Assembly (NCBI GenBank): GCA_023257325.1
Contig: JALRCP010000081.1
Coordinates: 1-24,733 of the forward strand
Origin: Polynucleobacter sp.
Lineage (GTDB): Bacteria; Pseudomonadota; Gammaproteobacteria; Burkholderiales; Burkholderiaceae
Direction of reading: 5' to 3'
Length of the DNA: 24,733 nucleotides
The position numbers were made by a program, and so were the translations under genes. The notes beneath the pieces are model-generated. The model searched no databases. It was not told the DNA's origin and worked only from the letters and a program-made list of their open reading frames with translations. Below are positions 15,323-24,484 of the stretch, piece by piece (the first letter of the stretch is position 1; every line of letters begins with the position of its first letter).

Positions 15323-18300
15323 TTAATCTTTGAGCATTTCAGCTGGAATATCCATAGGACCTGTACCGCTGTACTTGTCGAGATATAAATAAATCACAGG
15401 TGTGATGATGAGGGTTACAAATTGCGACACAATCAAGCCGCCGACCACAGCAATACCTAAAGGCTGGCGTAATTCAGCGCCAGCACCTAAACCAATTGCA
15501 ATCGGCAATGCTCCCATCACGGCGGCAAGGGTGGTCATTGTGATTGGTCTAAAGCGCAATAAGCAAGCGGTGCGAATCGCTTCTTTGGGCGACATGTTTT
15601 GATGTCGTTGGGCATCTAGCGCAAAGTCAATCATCAAAATCGCATTCTTTTTCACGATACCAATTAATAACAAAATACCAATCGTGGCGATGATGGTTAA
15701 CTCAAGATCAAAGATGCGCAAGAAAATCAATGCGCCAATGGCGGCCGATGGTAAACCCGCCAAAATAGTTAACGGGTGTATGTAGCTCTCATAGAGAACA
15801 CCCAAAAGAACATAAATGACTAAGACAGCTGCTAGTAGCAAAATAATCTGACTCGATTGGCCACTTTGGAATACCGCAGCATCGCCACCATAGCTCGTGA
15901 TGATTGAGGGTGGCAACTGAAGTTCTTTAACAAACTGCTCTAGTTTTTTAGTGGCATCGCCCAAGGCCACATCTGGAGCCAAGTTAAAAGAAATCGTGAC
16001 CGCTGGAACCTGGCCTTGATGGTTGACAGCAGTAGGGCCAATCGTGCGACGGAAAGTCGCAATACTTGAGAGTGGCACTAGTTTGTCATTCAGTCTACCG
16101 CGGATATAAATGCCATTTAAATCAGTTTCGTATTGTTTGTACTCATTCGCGGCTTGCAGAATCACTTGATAGGTATTCACGCTGGTATAAATGGTTGAAA
16201 CCTGACGTTCACCGTACGCTGAATACAATGCGTTCCGAATATCAGCCACAGTCACTCCGGCGCTAGCAGCTTTTTCACGGTCAATGTCAATCTGCGCTTG
16301 TAAACCCTTCAATTGTGAGTCGGTGGTGATGTCTCGGAAAATGCCAGGCTCAGAGCGCATCTTTTCAGTGACTTTGTTCGACCATTCATTGATACCCTCA
16401 AAGCCCACGCTTTGCAAAATATATTGGTAACGACTTTTGGTGACTTTGCCGCCCAGTTGTAAATTTTGGATAGGTCTTAAATAAATTGCGAGGCCAGGAA
16501 TATCCTTTAAATCAGCGCGCAAACTCTCCAAAGTCTTTTTCATATTGACTCGGTCGCCACGTGGTTTGAGGTTCACAAACATTCGGCCTGTATTGGTGCC
16601 TGTATTCGCGCCACCTCCGACAATGGAAACCAAACTCTCAATGTTCGGATTGTTGCGAACAATCTCAGCAGCTTGATTTTGTAATTCAACCATGGCTGTG
16701 AATGACACATCATCAGCGGCTTCTGTGGTCACAAACAATTGGCCCGTATCCTCTTCTGGAAAAAATCCTTTTGGACTCCAAATAAATAAGCCAACGGTAA
16801 TGATTAATGTGGCCAGAGCACCTTGTAGGACTTTTCTTTGATTGTTTAGGGCCCAATCTAAAGCTTTCTCATAGCTTGTGAGCACTTGATTGAAGTATCG
16901 ATCAAAAGTGATTGTGATTGGGCGTTCTTTCACTGCTTGACCATGCTTGGGTAAAAAGCGACTACAAAGCATGGGCACTAAAGTTAAAGAAACCACTGCA
17001 GATACCAAGATAGATAGAGATACAACCACGGCGAATTCTCTAAACAACAAGCCTAAGGGGCCAGGCATGAAGAAAATCGGAATAAATACCGCCACCAAAG
17101 AAATAGAGATAGAAACAATCGTAAAGCTCACTTCGCGACTGCCCTTGAGAGCTGCCTTGAGAGGCGCCATGCCTTCTTCAATGTGACGCATGATGTTTTC
17201 AAGAACCACAATTGCATCGTCTACCACCAGGCCTACTGCAATCGTAATTCCCAGCAAAGAAATATTGTCTAAGCTGTAGCCCAGCCAATACATGATGGAA
17301 AAAGCGCCAATCAAAGAAATCGGCAAGCTCAATGCCGGAATGATGGTGGCTGATGCATGTTTCAAAAACAAGAAAATCACCATGACCACCAAAGCAATGG
17401 TGAGCAATAAGGTGAAGTTCACATCATGAATCGCTTCTCGAATTGATTTAGAACGATCAATCAATAAATTCACTTTAATCGATGCGGGCATTTGCTGTTC
17501 AAACTGAGGCACCATTTTGCGAACAGCATCCACAACAGCCACTGAGTTGGCTGTGGGTTGGCGAAGAATCGCCAAGGCAATCGAGCGCTCACCGTTATAG
17601 GCTGCGACTGTCTTGACGGATTCATAACTCTCTTCAACCAATGCCACATCTTTCAAACGCACGGGCAAACCATTGCGTTGGGCAATCACTAAGTTGGCGT
17701 ACTCACTGGCTTTAACCAATTGTTGATTGGCATAAATTGTGAGCAATTGTCTGGGGCCATCAAGTACACCCACTGGTGTGTTTGAGTTGGCACTGTTGAC
17801 AGCTTTTGCCACATCATCGATGGTGAGATTTTTGGTGGCTAATAAAGAGGGGTTGACTTGTATTCGGATAGCATAGCGTTTCTGACCGTAGACCAATACC
17901 TGAGCCACGCCATCAATGGTCGAGAGGGTGGGGGAGATGAGGTTTTCAGCGTAGTCATTGATTTGCGATAAATCCATCGACGGTGAGGTCATGGTCATGA
18001 TCAGTACCGGCGCATCCGCAGGATTCACCTTGCGGTAAGACGGTGGATTGGTCATCTCAATCGGTAAACGTTTTTGAGCGCGCAAGAGAGCTGCCTGAAC
18101 ATCGACCGCTGCTTTATCAATGTCTCGATTGTTATTGAACTCAAGAGTGACGTTGGTTGTGCCTAAAGTATTCGTTGAGCTAATGACAGTGATGCCATCA
18201 ATGGTTGAAAACTCTTTTTCAAGAGGCAGCGCCACCGAAGAAGCCATATTCTCAGGGCTGGCACCGGGTAAATTGGCGCTGACCTGAATCACCGGCGTAT

Positions 18301-18421
18301 TAAAGCTCGGTAGAGCAGCAACCGGAATTTTCAAATAAGCAACTGTGCCTGCGGCCACCGTGGCCAAGGACAGCAAAATCGTCATGACGGGACGGCGTAT
18401 GCATAACTCAGAAATATTCAT
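15323..18421 (-). CDS. RND multidrug efflux permease, HAE-1 type (MdtC/AcrB-like)
   Basis: A 1032-residue inner-membrane pump that exchanges protons for export of drugs or other hydrophobic compounds. The length and the two halves, each with one helix plus a large periplasmic loop plus helices, fit the AcrB family. The proton-relay residues are present: Asp401-Asp402 in GLVVDDAIVVLEN and Lys925 in GIVKKNAILMIDF. The N-terminal RRPVMTILLSLA and LPGASPENMASSVALPLEKE blocks resemble MdtC. It starts six bases after the adaptor gene's stop, so the two are one transcript. No outer-membrane (TolC/OprM) gene is in the window. Substrates cannot be told from sequence. Confidence 0.95.
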   Translation of the reverse strand: MNISELCIRRPVMTILLSLATVAAGTVAYLKIPVAALPSFNTPVIQVSANLPGASPENMASSVALPLEKEFSTIDGITVISSTNTLGTTNVTLEFNNNRDIDKAAVDVQAALLRAQKRLPIEMTNPPSYRKVNPADAPVLIMTMTSPSMDLSQINDYAENLISPTLSTIDGVAQVLVYGQKRYAIRIQVNPSLLATKNLTIDDVAKAVNSANSNTPVGVLDGPRQLLTIYANQQLVKASEYANLVIAQRNGLPVRLKDVALVEESYESVKTVAAYNGERSIALAILRQPTANSVAVVDAVRKMVPQFEQQMPASIKVNLLIDRSKSIREAIHDVNFTLLLTIALVVMVIFLFLKHASATIIPALSLPISLIGAFSIMYWLGYSLDNISLLGITIAVGLVVDDAIVVLENIMRHIEEGMAPLKAALKGSREVSFTIVSISISLVAVFIPIFFMPGPLGLLFREFAVVVSLSILVSAVVSLTLVPMLCSRFLPKHGQAVKERPITITFDRYFNQVLTSYEKALDWALNNQRKVLQGALATLIITVGLFIWSPKGFFPEEDTGQLFVTTEAADDVSFTAMVELQNQAAEIVRNNPNIESLVSIVGGGANTGTNTGRMFVNLKPRGDRVNMKKTLESLRADLKDIPGLAIYLRPIQNLQLGGKVTKSRYQYILQSVGFEGINEWSNKVTEKMRSEPGIFRDITTDSQLKGLQAQIDIDREKAASAGVTVADIRNALYSAYGERQVSTIYTSVNTYQVILQAANEYKQYETDLNGIYIRGRLNDKLVPLSSIATFRRTIGPTAVNHQGQVPAVTISFNLAPDVALGDATKKLEQFVKELQLPPSIITSYGGDAAVFQSGQSSQIILLLAAVLVIYVLLGVLYESYIHPLTILAGLPSAAIGALIFLRIFDLELTIIATIGILLLIGIVKKNAILMIDFALDAQRHQNMSPKEAIRTACLLRFRPITMTTLAAVMGALPIAIGLGAGAELRQPLGIAVVGGLIVSQFVTLIITPVIYLYLDKYSGTGPMDIPAEMLKD

Positions 18422-18427
18422 GACTGA

Positions 18428-19648
18428 TTATTTCCCGGCGCTGGCTGATTCTCTAATGACGCCGTTTGGCCTTAGATTTTGTTTTCCTTCAACAACGATT
18501 TTGTCGCCAGCATTGACGCCTGTGACGACCGTACTGCCTTGATATTGATAAATGACTTTCACAGGCTTTAGGGCAACCTTGTTATCTTTTTCAACCACGT
18601 ACAAATGATCGCCCTTGGTGTTGGTCACAATCGCTTGTGTTGGAACAGACAAGGAGTCTTTTAAAGTTTTTGCTTTGAGTTTGATACGCACAAATTGACC
18701 TGGAATCATCAATGCATTGGCATTGCTCAATTGTGCCTTGACCCTAACAGCACCAATCGCTGGATCGACTTGGTTATCAACCACAAATACTTTACCCTCA
18801 ACCGGTGTGTTGGAGCCATTGATATCAACACTCACTGTGAGTTCTTCACTGGCTTCGCGTGCGCCGAGAATCAAAGGAATTTCTTTTTCAGAAACAGTGA
18901 ACTGAACATTGATGGGGTCTAGTTGAGTGATAGTCACCATCGCCCCAGTGGTTGTGGTGGAGGTGGCACTGCTGGTGGTTGCAATGTTCGTGCCTGCTTG
19001 AACCAAGCTACCTGGGAAGACATTAATTACCCCCGCGCGACCTGAAATTGGCGAGCGAATATGATCAAAGCTCATGGCCACTTCAGCGGCACGCGCATTG
19101 GCTTGAGCTGATTGCATATTGGCCTTTGAAGTATCGGCGGCGGCTTGAGAGATGAACTTTTTCTCAATCAGTTCTAACGATCGTTTGTATTGACGAGTGG
19201 CGTCATCTGCCAAAGCCTTGGCTTTTTCATAATTGGCACGACTGGCGCGATCATCCAGAGTAAATAACAAATCACCCGCTTTGACTGCTTGCCCTTCTTT
19301 GATGTGTATTTTGCTCACTATGTTGGTGGTTTGTGGACGAATGTCCACAATGTTCGCAGCCACAATATTGCCAGTTGCTTCGATGATCACTGGGGTGTCT
19401 ACCGTTTGAACTAACGTGGTAGTGACGAGTTGAGGAGGAACTTTTTTTGCTGATTTGGGAACGAAACGATCGTAAGCGTAGTTGGCAGCAAACAAAATCA
19501 CCACAGCAATGATGATGCGTTTCTTGTGTTTTAGGATGAAGGCATAAGTTTTGGCCCAGTCAAACTTTTGAACTAATGTTTTGCAGCGAGCAAATAAGGC
19601 ACAGCCCATCGCCATGAATTTAGTTTTTATTTTTTCTAATAACTGCAT
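18428..19648 (-). CDS. RND efflux periplasmic adaptor (membrane fusion protein)
   Basis: A 406-residue adaptor that links the RND pump to an outer-membrane channel. A basic N-terminal cytosolic stretch of ~44 residues precedes a membrane anchor (~45-61); this extension is long for the family, and Met12 or Met14 are possible later starts, though neither has a better ribosome site. Then come a biotinyl-lipoyl half (VDIRPQTTNIVSKIHIKEGQ), an alpha-helical hairpin (~125-190), the second lipoyl half (IRSPISGRAGVINVFPGSLV) and beta-barrel/membrane-proximal domains. There is no lipobox, so it is held by the helix. It lies 120 bases downstream of rnhA and six bases before the pump gene. Confidence 0.94.
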   Translation of the reverse strand: MQLLEKIKTKFMAMGCALFARCKTLVQKFDWAKTYAFILKHKKRIIIAVVILFAANYAYDRFVPKSAKKVPPQLVTTTLVQTVDTPVIIEATGNIVAANIVDIRPQTTNIVSKIHIKEGQAVKAGDLLFTLDDRASRANYEKAKALADDATRQYKRSLELIEKKFISQAAADTSKANMQSAQANARAAEVAMSFDHIRSPISGRAGVINVFPGSLVQAGTNIATTSSATSTTTTGAMVTITQLDPINVQFTVSEKEIPLILGAREASEELTVSVDINGSNTPVEGKVFVVDNQVDPAIGAVRVKAQLSNANALMIPGQFVRIKLKAKTLKDSLSVPTQAIVTNTKGDHLYVVEKDNKVALKPVKVIYQYQGSTVVTGVNAGDKIVVEGKQNLRPNGVIRESASAGK

Positions 19649-19768
19649 AGTTTGTAGGCCTTGGGATGTCAGCCACTATCTCCTGATTGATTCTGCAACA
19701 ATTCTCGCACATTCCAAGTCCCTTGGCATGCTCTGGCCAGAGAATGTTCGAAACCTATTTCAAATACT
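19649..19768. other. Intergenic gap between rnhA and the efflux adaptor
   Basis: This 120-base gap carries a perfect 12-base palindrome CTCTGGCCAGAG (19731-19742) and a short CCAAG/CTTGG inverted repeat just left of it (19714-19726). Neither is followed by a T-tract on the minus strand, so neither is a typical terminator; the palindrome could be an operator for the efflux genes. I found no convincing promoter by eye. Confidence 0.4.
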
Positions 19769-20224
19769 CTAGGATTGTTGTAAATGCTCTTCGACACCTT
19801 TGTTTGCAAGAGCGTCTGCCAGTTCGTTGCCAGGGTGCCCTGCGTGCCCCTTGACCCAATGCCAGTCAATTTGATGTTTGCCGAGTAACTGATCAATTTC
19901 TTGCCATAAATCCACGTTTTTAACGGGATCTTTGCCCGCTGTTTTCCAGCCTCTGGCTTTCCACCCACCCATCCATTCAGTGACCCCTTGCATGACATAT
20001 TTGGAGTCTGTGTACAAGCTCACATGACAGGCCTGTTTCAGGGCTTTGAGTGCTTGGATGACTGCAGTCATTTCCATGCGGTTATTGGTTGTCAGTGTTT
20101 CGCCACCGTACAAATGTTTTTCTTTATCACCGGAGCGTAGAACCACTCCCCAACCACCGGGGCCAGGGTTGCCCTTACACGCTCCATCGGTGTAAATGAT
20201 GACTTTGGCACTTGGGGCGTTCAT
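19769..20224 (-). CDS. rnhA: Ribonuclease HI
   Basis: A 151-residue RNase HI that cuts the RNA strand of RNA-DNA hybrids (R-loops, primers). The metal-binding carboxylates are in place: Asp13 ([11 protein letters not shown]), Glu51 (NRMEMTA), Asp73 (YTDSKYV) and Asp137 (NELADALA), with the flexible-loop His127 in [11 protein letters not shown]. The basic handle region [12 protein letters not shown] is present. The length is normal (155 in E. coli). It follows the methyltransferase gene by 10 bases on the same strand. This is the conserved yafS-rnhA order, but the usual partner dnaQ is displaced by the efflux pair. Confidence 0.97.
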   Translation of the reverse strand: MNAPSAKVIIYTDGACKGNPGPGGWGVVLRSGDKEKHLYGGETLTTNNRMEMTAVIQALKALKQACHVSLYTDSKYVMQGVTEWMGGWKARGWKTAGKDPVKNVDLWQEIDQLLGKHQIDWHWVKGHAGHPGNELADALANKGVEEHLQQS

Positions 20225-20234
20225 GGCATGACTT

Positions 20235-21047
20235 TCATGAAATTTCTTCGCATGGATTCTTTTGTTGATTCGATCCCAATTGAGCTGCTGGGCTTAATTG
20301 GGTTTGGCCCTTGGGAAGGGCTTTTTCAATTTTTCCCACCAAGGTCAAAGTGGACACTCGTTTGATTGCTGAAATAATAAATACCGAACCTAACACTGGC
20401 CACCATCTGTCTCCGGCTTTTTCAAGGAAAGCCATTTTTTGCATGCCAGAAGCACTGCGCAGTGGCAGGCGATAGCAACCAAAGCGACCTCGATCCACTG
20501 AGAAATTCAAGAGTTTGAGCCAGTCTTTGATGCGCAGCAAGGCCATGAACTGACCTTCGCGAGGAAGGTAAGGTTGGCCGATTAAATGGCTGCAATATTG
20601 GCGTAGGCCCCATAGGCTGGCTGGATTAAATCCAGAAATCACTACGCGACCCTCGGGCATCAAAATACGATCAACTTCGCGCAGCACGGCATGTGGGTCT
20701 TTCGCAAATTCAAGAACGTGCGGCAAGATCACTAGATCAATACTTTGGTTGCTAAACGGCAACTCCTCAGGGATGCCTGCGACGGTATGCCATTGCTTGG
20801 ATTCTTGATCGGCTGGCTTGTCGTGAGGCGCTCGCAAGATCATTTGTAAGGGCATGCGGTTCTCTCGCAAGCTGGGTAATTGAGGTAAGCCAATTTGCAA
20901 GGCGTGATATCCAAAAATATCACTCACAATGTGGTCAAATTGAGTTTGTTCCCAATCCAGCACATACTTTCCTGGAGGTGAGCCAAGCCATGCGTCCCAG
21001 GAAGTCCAGGGGGCTGGCGGGTTCTCAATGGTGGGTATTTGACTCAT
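20235..21047 (-). CDS. SAM-dependent methyltransferase-like protein (YafS-like)
   Basis: A 270-residue Methyltransf_11-type protein. The post-motif-I part is clear ([28 protein letters not shown], then [22 protein letters not shown]), but the glycine-rich SAM motif I is degenerate: the corresponding place reads [13 protein letters not shown]. As I recall E. coli YafS shows the same feature, so this looks like a property of the family, not decay. The substrate is unknown. The conserved link with rnhA and gloB identifies it by synteny. It diverges from gloB with only 14 bases between the start codons, so their promoters must overlap each other's coding starts. Confidence 0.85.
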   Translation of the reverse strand: MSQIPTIENPPAPWTSWDAWLGSPPGKYVLDWEQTQFDHIVSDIFGYHALQIGLPQLPSLRENRMPLQMILRAPHDKPADQESKQWHTVAGIPEELPFSNQSIDLVILPHVLEFAKDPHAVLREVDRILMPEGRVVISGFNPASLWGLRQYCSHLIGQPYLPREGQFMALLRIKDWLKLLNFSVDRGRFGCYRLPLRSASGMQKMAFLEKAGDRWWPVLGSVFIISAIKRVSTLTLVGKIEKALPKGQTQLSPAAQLGSNQQKNPCEEIS

Positions 21048-21061
21048 AAGTACTTATTTGT

Positions 21062-21898
21062 ATGCCTGATGACAATTTACTGCAAGTGCAAGCCATTTCT
21101 GCTTTTGACGATAACTATATTTGGTTATTGTCAAAAGGGCATTGTGCCGTAGTTGTTGATCCTGGCGATGTACAGCCTGTGATTGATGTTCTTCAGAAAA
21201 AATCTCTTGTCTTGCAGGCTATTTTAATCACGCATCACCATGCAGATCATATTGGGGGTGTTGCTGAAATTCTTTCTTGGTGTGAACATCACCAAGGCGT
21301 TCAACCAACAGTTTATGGCCCTGCTCGTGAAGAGATAAGCTGCGTGAGTGAGTCAGTGATGGGTGGGGATGTGATCAGCATCCCCCATCTGGATGCCCAC
21401 TTTAAAGTCTTGGATGTTCCAGGCCATACAGCTGGACACATTGCGTTCTATTTGGAAACTCTGAACCAGAGTGACGAAAAAAATCTAGAGAGACATCTAT
21501 TTTGTGGTGACACGCTTTTTGCCTCAGGGTGTGGCCGTCTATTTGAAGGAACGGCGACTCAGATGGCTCACTCATTGAATCAATTCAAATTATTGCCTGA
21601 TGACACATGGGTTCATTGTGCGCACGAATATACCTTGTCTAATATAAAATTCGCCTTGGCAGTTGAGCCCCACAATGTTGATTTGCAAAATTGGCAAAAC
21701 AAAGCTCAATTACTCAGAAATCAAGGGTTGCCAACATTGCCGACAACTTTGGCACATGAGAAGCGTGTTAACCCATTTTTAAGATGTGAGGAAGTGTCTG
21801 TGATTCAGTCAGTGGTTCAGCAGCGAGCTCTCCAATCAATAGATCCCATATCGGTTTTTGCCGAATTGCGTTCATGGAAAGATACTTTTAGAGCATGA
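21062..21898 (+). CDS. gloB: Hydroxyacylglutathione hydrolase (glyoxalase II)
   Basis: A 278-residue metallo-beta-lactamase-fold enzyme that hydrolyses S-lactoylglutathione to lactate and glutathione, the second step of methylglyoxal detoxification. The binuclear metal ligands are visible: THHHADH (57-63), His122 in PGHTAGH, Asp150 in FCGDTLF and His188 in AHEY. CGRLFEG (157-163) and the C-terminal EKRVNPFLR contribute to glutathione binding. The N-terminus QVQAISAFDDNYIWLL is typical, preceded by seven extra residues; no strong ribosome site is seen. It overlaps mltD by four bases (ATGA), so the two are coupled. The same gloB-mltD neighbourhood is known in E. coli. Confidence 0.96.
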   Translation: MPDDNLLQVQAISAFDDNYIWLLSKGHCAVVVDPGDVQPVIDVLQKKSLVLQAILITHHHADHIGGVAEILSWCEHHQGVQPTVYGPAREEISCVSESVMGGDVISIPHLDAHFKVLDVPGHTAGHIAFYLETLNQSDEKNLERHLFCGDTLFASGCGRLFEGTATQMAHSLNQFKLLPDDTWVHCAHEYTLSNIKFALAVEPHNVDLQNWQNKAQLLRNQGLPTLPTTLAHEKRVNPFLRCEEVSVIQSVVQQRALQSIDPISVFAELRSWKDTFRA

Positions 21899-23295
21899 CC
21901 CAATTACAGACTCATCGTCATTTCAGTTCTTTGCGACTTTTTATTGTCCTTTTAAGTGCGCTTTTTTTATCTGCTTGCGCCACGATGGGAGAGGATTGGT
22001 CAGATCAAAAACCGAAAAGCCAATCTGCCAAGTATGGTAAGTTTGGTAAAGCTCCTCGGGTGAATGTTGATAAGGACTCTGTGGGGGCCTTGAATGCCCC
22101 CTATAACGATCTTTGGGATCGTGTGCGTGATGGTTTTGAGATGGAGGAGTTTGACAGTCCTCTTGTGATTAAGCATGTGCGTTGGTATGCCGATCGCCCT
22201 GATTATGTCGATCGCATGATGTCGCGTTCATCACGATATCTTTTTTATATTGTTGAAGAAGTTGAGCGTCGCAAAATGCCGATGGAGTTGGCGCTTCTGC
22301 CATTTATCGAGAGTGCCTTTAATCCAGAGGCATTTTCAAGAGCCAAAGCTTCTGGCATGTGGCAATTCATGCCAGGAACGGGCAAAGACTTTAAGCTCAC
22401 TCAAAACGTTTTTAGAGATGAGCGCAGAGATGTGATTCAGTCAACCGAAGCTGCTTTGGATTATTTGCAGCGTCTGCACAAAATGTTTGGTGATTGGCAT
22501 CTTGCCTTGGCGGCTTATAACTGGGGTGAGGGGAACGTTTCAAAGGCGATTAAACGCAATCAAGCTAAAAAACTGCCAACCGATTACGCCAGCTTAAAGA
22601 TGCCCGACGAGACCCGCAATTACGTGCCTAAATTATTGGCTGTGAAGAAAATTGTGTCTGACCCCAAGGCCTACGGATTAAACCTACCCGTACTTGAAAA
22701 CCATCCTTACTTTGTGATTGTTACCACCGAAAAAGACATCGATGTGGAGTTGGCGGCTCAGTTTGCGCGCATGAGCTTGGAAGAGTTCAGGGCCATGAAC
22801 CCATCATTCAATAAACCGGTGATTCTCGGTGCCAGTGACCCACAAATATTGTTGCCTTTTGGTCGAGCAGAATCGTTTCAAGAAAATCTATTGCAGTACA
22901 AGGGCAGATTGTCCTCATGGACAGCCATTCGCATCAACTCCAGAGAGACTGTCGATCAATTGGCCAGCCGTTTAGATGTGGATGCCAATCAAATTAGGCA
23001 AATCAATGATATTCCTAGGGGGATGCGCATCAAACCAGGATCAACGGTCATTATTCCGAAGGGAACCAAAGCCAGTGACATTGCTGATCACTTGGCCAAC
23101 AACACAAGCAAGCTTTTGCTGGAAAAAGACGTGGCCCCTAAGCCCAAGAAAAAACCCACACAAACCGCAAAATCAAGCCAAAAAGCTAAAAAACCTCAGC
23201 CCAAAACGACCGCTAACAATAAGCCCAAAGGGGAGCCTAAGACCAAGCCTAAGGGCGAGTCCAAGCTTGCCTCAACGGATAAAAAGAACCCTTAG
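21895..23295 (+). CDS. mltD: Membrane-bound lytic murein transglycosylase D
   Basis: A 466-residue lipoprotein that cleaves the MurNAc-GlcNAc bond of peptidoglycan to form 1,6-anhydro ends. The signal peptide ends in the lipobox LSAC (Cys28). The SLT domain (~125-255) has catalytic Glu139 in LLPFIESAFNP, then SGMWQFMPGTG and ALAAYNWGEGNV. A degenerate LysM-like segment (~270-320) and a clearer LysM (341-389, ending IKPGSTVIIPKG) follow; LysM binds glycan chains. The last ~50 residues are an unusual Lys/Pro-rich tail (KPKKKPTQ ... KPKGESK), probably disordered and cationic, perhaps for cell-wall contact. Translation is coupled to gloB. Confidence 0.94.
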   Translation: MTQLQTHRHFSSLRLFIVLLSALFLSACATMGEDWSDQKPKSQSAKYGKFGKAPRVNVDKDSVGALNAPYNDLWDRVRDGFEMEEFDSPLVIKHVRWYADRPDYVDRMMSRSSRYLFYIVEEVERRKMPMELALLPFIESAFNPEAFSRAKASGMWQFMPGTGKDFKLTQNVFRDERRDVIQSTEAALDYLQRLHKMFGDWHLALAAYNWGEGNVSKAIKRNQAKKLPTDYASLKMPDETRNYVPKLLAVKKIVSDPKAYGLNLPVLENHPYFVIVTTEKDIDVELAAQFARMSLEEFRAMNPSFNKPVILGASDPQILLPFGRAESFQENLLQYKGRLSSWTAIRINSRETVDQLASRLDVDANQIRQINDIPRGMRIKPGSTVIIPKGTKASDIADHLANNTSKLLLEKDVAPKPKKKPTQTAKSSQKAKKPQPKTTANNKPKGEPKTKPKGESKLASTDKKNP

Positions 23296-23307
23296 TATCT
23301 ACAAAAC

Positions 23308-23349
23308 ACCCTAATCTCTAGGGTGAATCCCTGATGTGTCAGACATCAG
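23308..23349 (+). other. Two consecutive hairpins in the mltD-prpE gap
   Basis: Hairpin 1 has 6-bp arms ACCCTA (23308-23313) and TAGGGT (23319-23324) with a 5-base loop. Hairpin 2 has 7-bp arms CTGATGT (23331-23337) and ACATCAG (23343-23349) with a 5-base loop. Neither has a following T-tract. They could terminate mltD weakly or serve as operators for prpE. A third palindrome, CAACAA-G-TTGTTG (23389-23401), abuts the prpE ribosome site. Confidence 0.4.
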
Positions 23350-23413
23350 TCAGTATCTAGTTGCAAATTCCTATAGTTCAATTAAACACAACAAGTTGTT
23401 GAGGGAGAGTTGC

Positions 23414-24484
23414 ATGTCGGCGTATAAGGCATTTCACGAGCGTTCAATCAAAGATCCTGAAGGATTCTGGGCGGAGCAGGCTCAGTTAATTGATTGGCAC
23501 AAGCCATTTGATCAGGTGCTGGATTACAGCAAGCCACCTTTTGCCAAATGGTATGTGGGTGGTAAGACCAATCTTTGCCATAACGCGGTCGATCGCCATC
23601 TTAAAGACCGTGCAGATCAGCAAGCTTTGATTTCTGTTTCTACAGAGACGGATCAAGAGAGAACATATACCTTTAAAGAGTTGCATACCGAAGTCAATCG
23701 CATGGCAGCGATCCTTAAAGCTCACGGTGTGATCAAGGGTGATCGTGTCTTGATTTATATGCCGATGGTGGCTGAAGCATGTTTTGCAATGTTAGCCTGC
23801 GCACGCTTGGGCGCGATTCACTCAGTTGTATTCGGCGGCTTTGCTTCTCATAGCTTGGCTTCTCGCATTGATGATGCCAAACCAAAGATGGTCATTTTGG
23901 CGGATGCGGGTGCACGTGGTGGCAAGCCAGTGCCTTACAAGCCATTGTTGGATGAAGCGATTACTTTGTCAGCCCACAAGCCAGAAAAAGTCTTGTTGAT
24001 TGATCGCAAATTGGTTGAGTACAACAAGGTGGCGGGTCGTGATTTGGATTACGCCACAGAGCGTGCCAAGGTCATGGATGCGCAAGTACCTTGTGAGTGG
24101 TTAGATGCCACCGACCCTTCTTATATTTTGTACACATCCGGTACGACTGGCAAACCAAAAGGTGTGCAACGTGATACAGGCGGTTACGCCGTGGCTTTGG
24201 CTTCATCGATGCGCCATATTTATGGTGGCAAGCCTGGTGAAGCGATGTTCACGACATCTGACATTGGTTGGGTAGTGGGACATAGCTACATTATTTATGG
24301 CCCATTGATCAACGGCATGGCGACCATCATGTATGAAGGTACGCCTTTGCGTCCTGACGCAGGTATTTGGTGGAAATTGGTTGAGAAATACAAAGTCTCA
24401 GTGATGTTCTCGGCACCCACAGCAGCTCGCTGCCATCGCCAGCGCCGTCAATGCGTTGCACGGCCTCTGCCTGGGCCTCATTGA
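23414..24484 (+). CDS. prpE: Propionyl-CoA synthetase, N-terminal ~337 residues, cut by a foreign junction
   Basis: An ANL-family ligase that activates propionate to propionyl-CoA through propionyl-AMP. The start is ATG 23414, preceded by GAGGGAGAG; an earlier in-frame ATG at 23336 lacks a ribosome site. PrpE-type features are LDYSKPPFAKWYVGG, KTNLCHNAVDRHL and ADAGARGGK (165-171); the ATP loop TSGTTGKPKG is at 241-250. The sequence is normal up to VMFSAPTA (residue 337, base ~24424). It then turns into an unrelated GC-rich frame that stops at 24484, losing about half of the ~630-residue enzyme, including the A5-A10 catalytic motifs. The cause is almost certainly the sequence junction and not evolution of a shorter enzyme. 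Confidence 0.93.
   Translation: MSAYKAFHERSIKDPEGFWAEQAQLIDWHKPFDQVLDYSKPPFAKWYVGGKTNLCHNAVDRHLKDRADQQALISVSTETDQERTYTFKELHTEVNRMAAILKAHGVIKGDRVLIYMPMVAEACFAMLACARLGAIHSVVFGGFASHSLASRIDDAKPKMVILADAGARGGKPVPYKPLLDEAITLSAHKPEKVLLIDRKLVEYNKVAGRDLDYATERAKVMDAQVPCEWLDATDPSYILYTSGTTGKPKGVQRDTGGYAVALASSMRHIYGGKPGEAMFTTSDIGWVVGHSYIIYGPLINGMATIMYEGTPLRPDAGIWWKLVEKYKVSVMFSAPTAARCHRQRRQCVARPLPGPH

Noticed and set aside
19669-19998. 109-codon minus-strand reading frame overlapping rnhA
   Set aside because: It lies mostly within rnhA in another frame, and no family is recognisable; rnhA has full catalytic motifs.
23336-23413. Earlier ATG for prpE
   Set aside because: The extra 26 residues do not resemble PrpE and include the hairpin region; GAGGGAGAG precedes ATG 23414.
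23414-24484. A naturally shortened PrpE ending in ARCHRQRRQC...
   Set aside because: The tail is the reverse complement of priA coding sequence, so the stop is a by-product of the junction.
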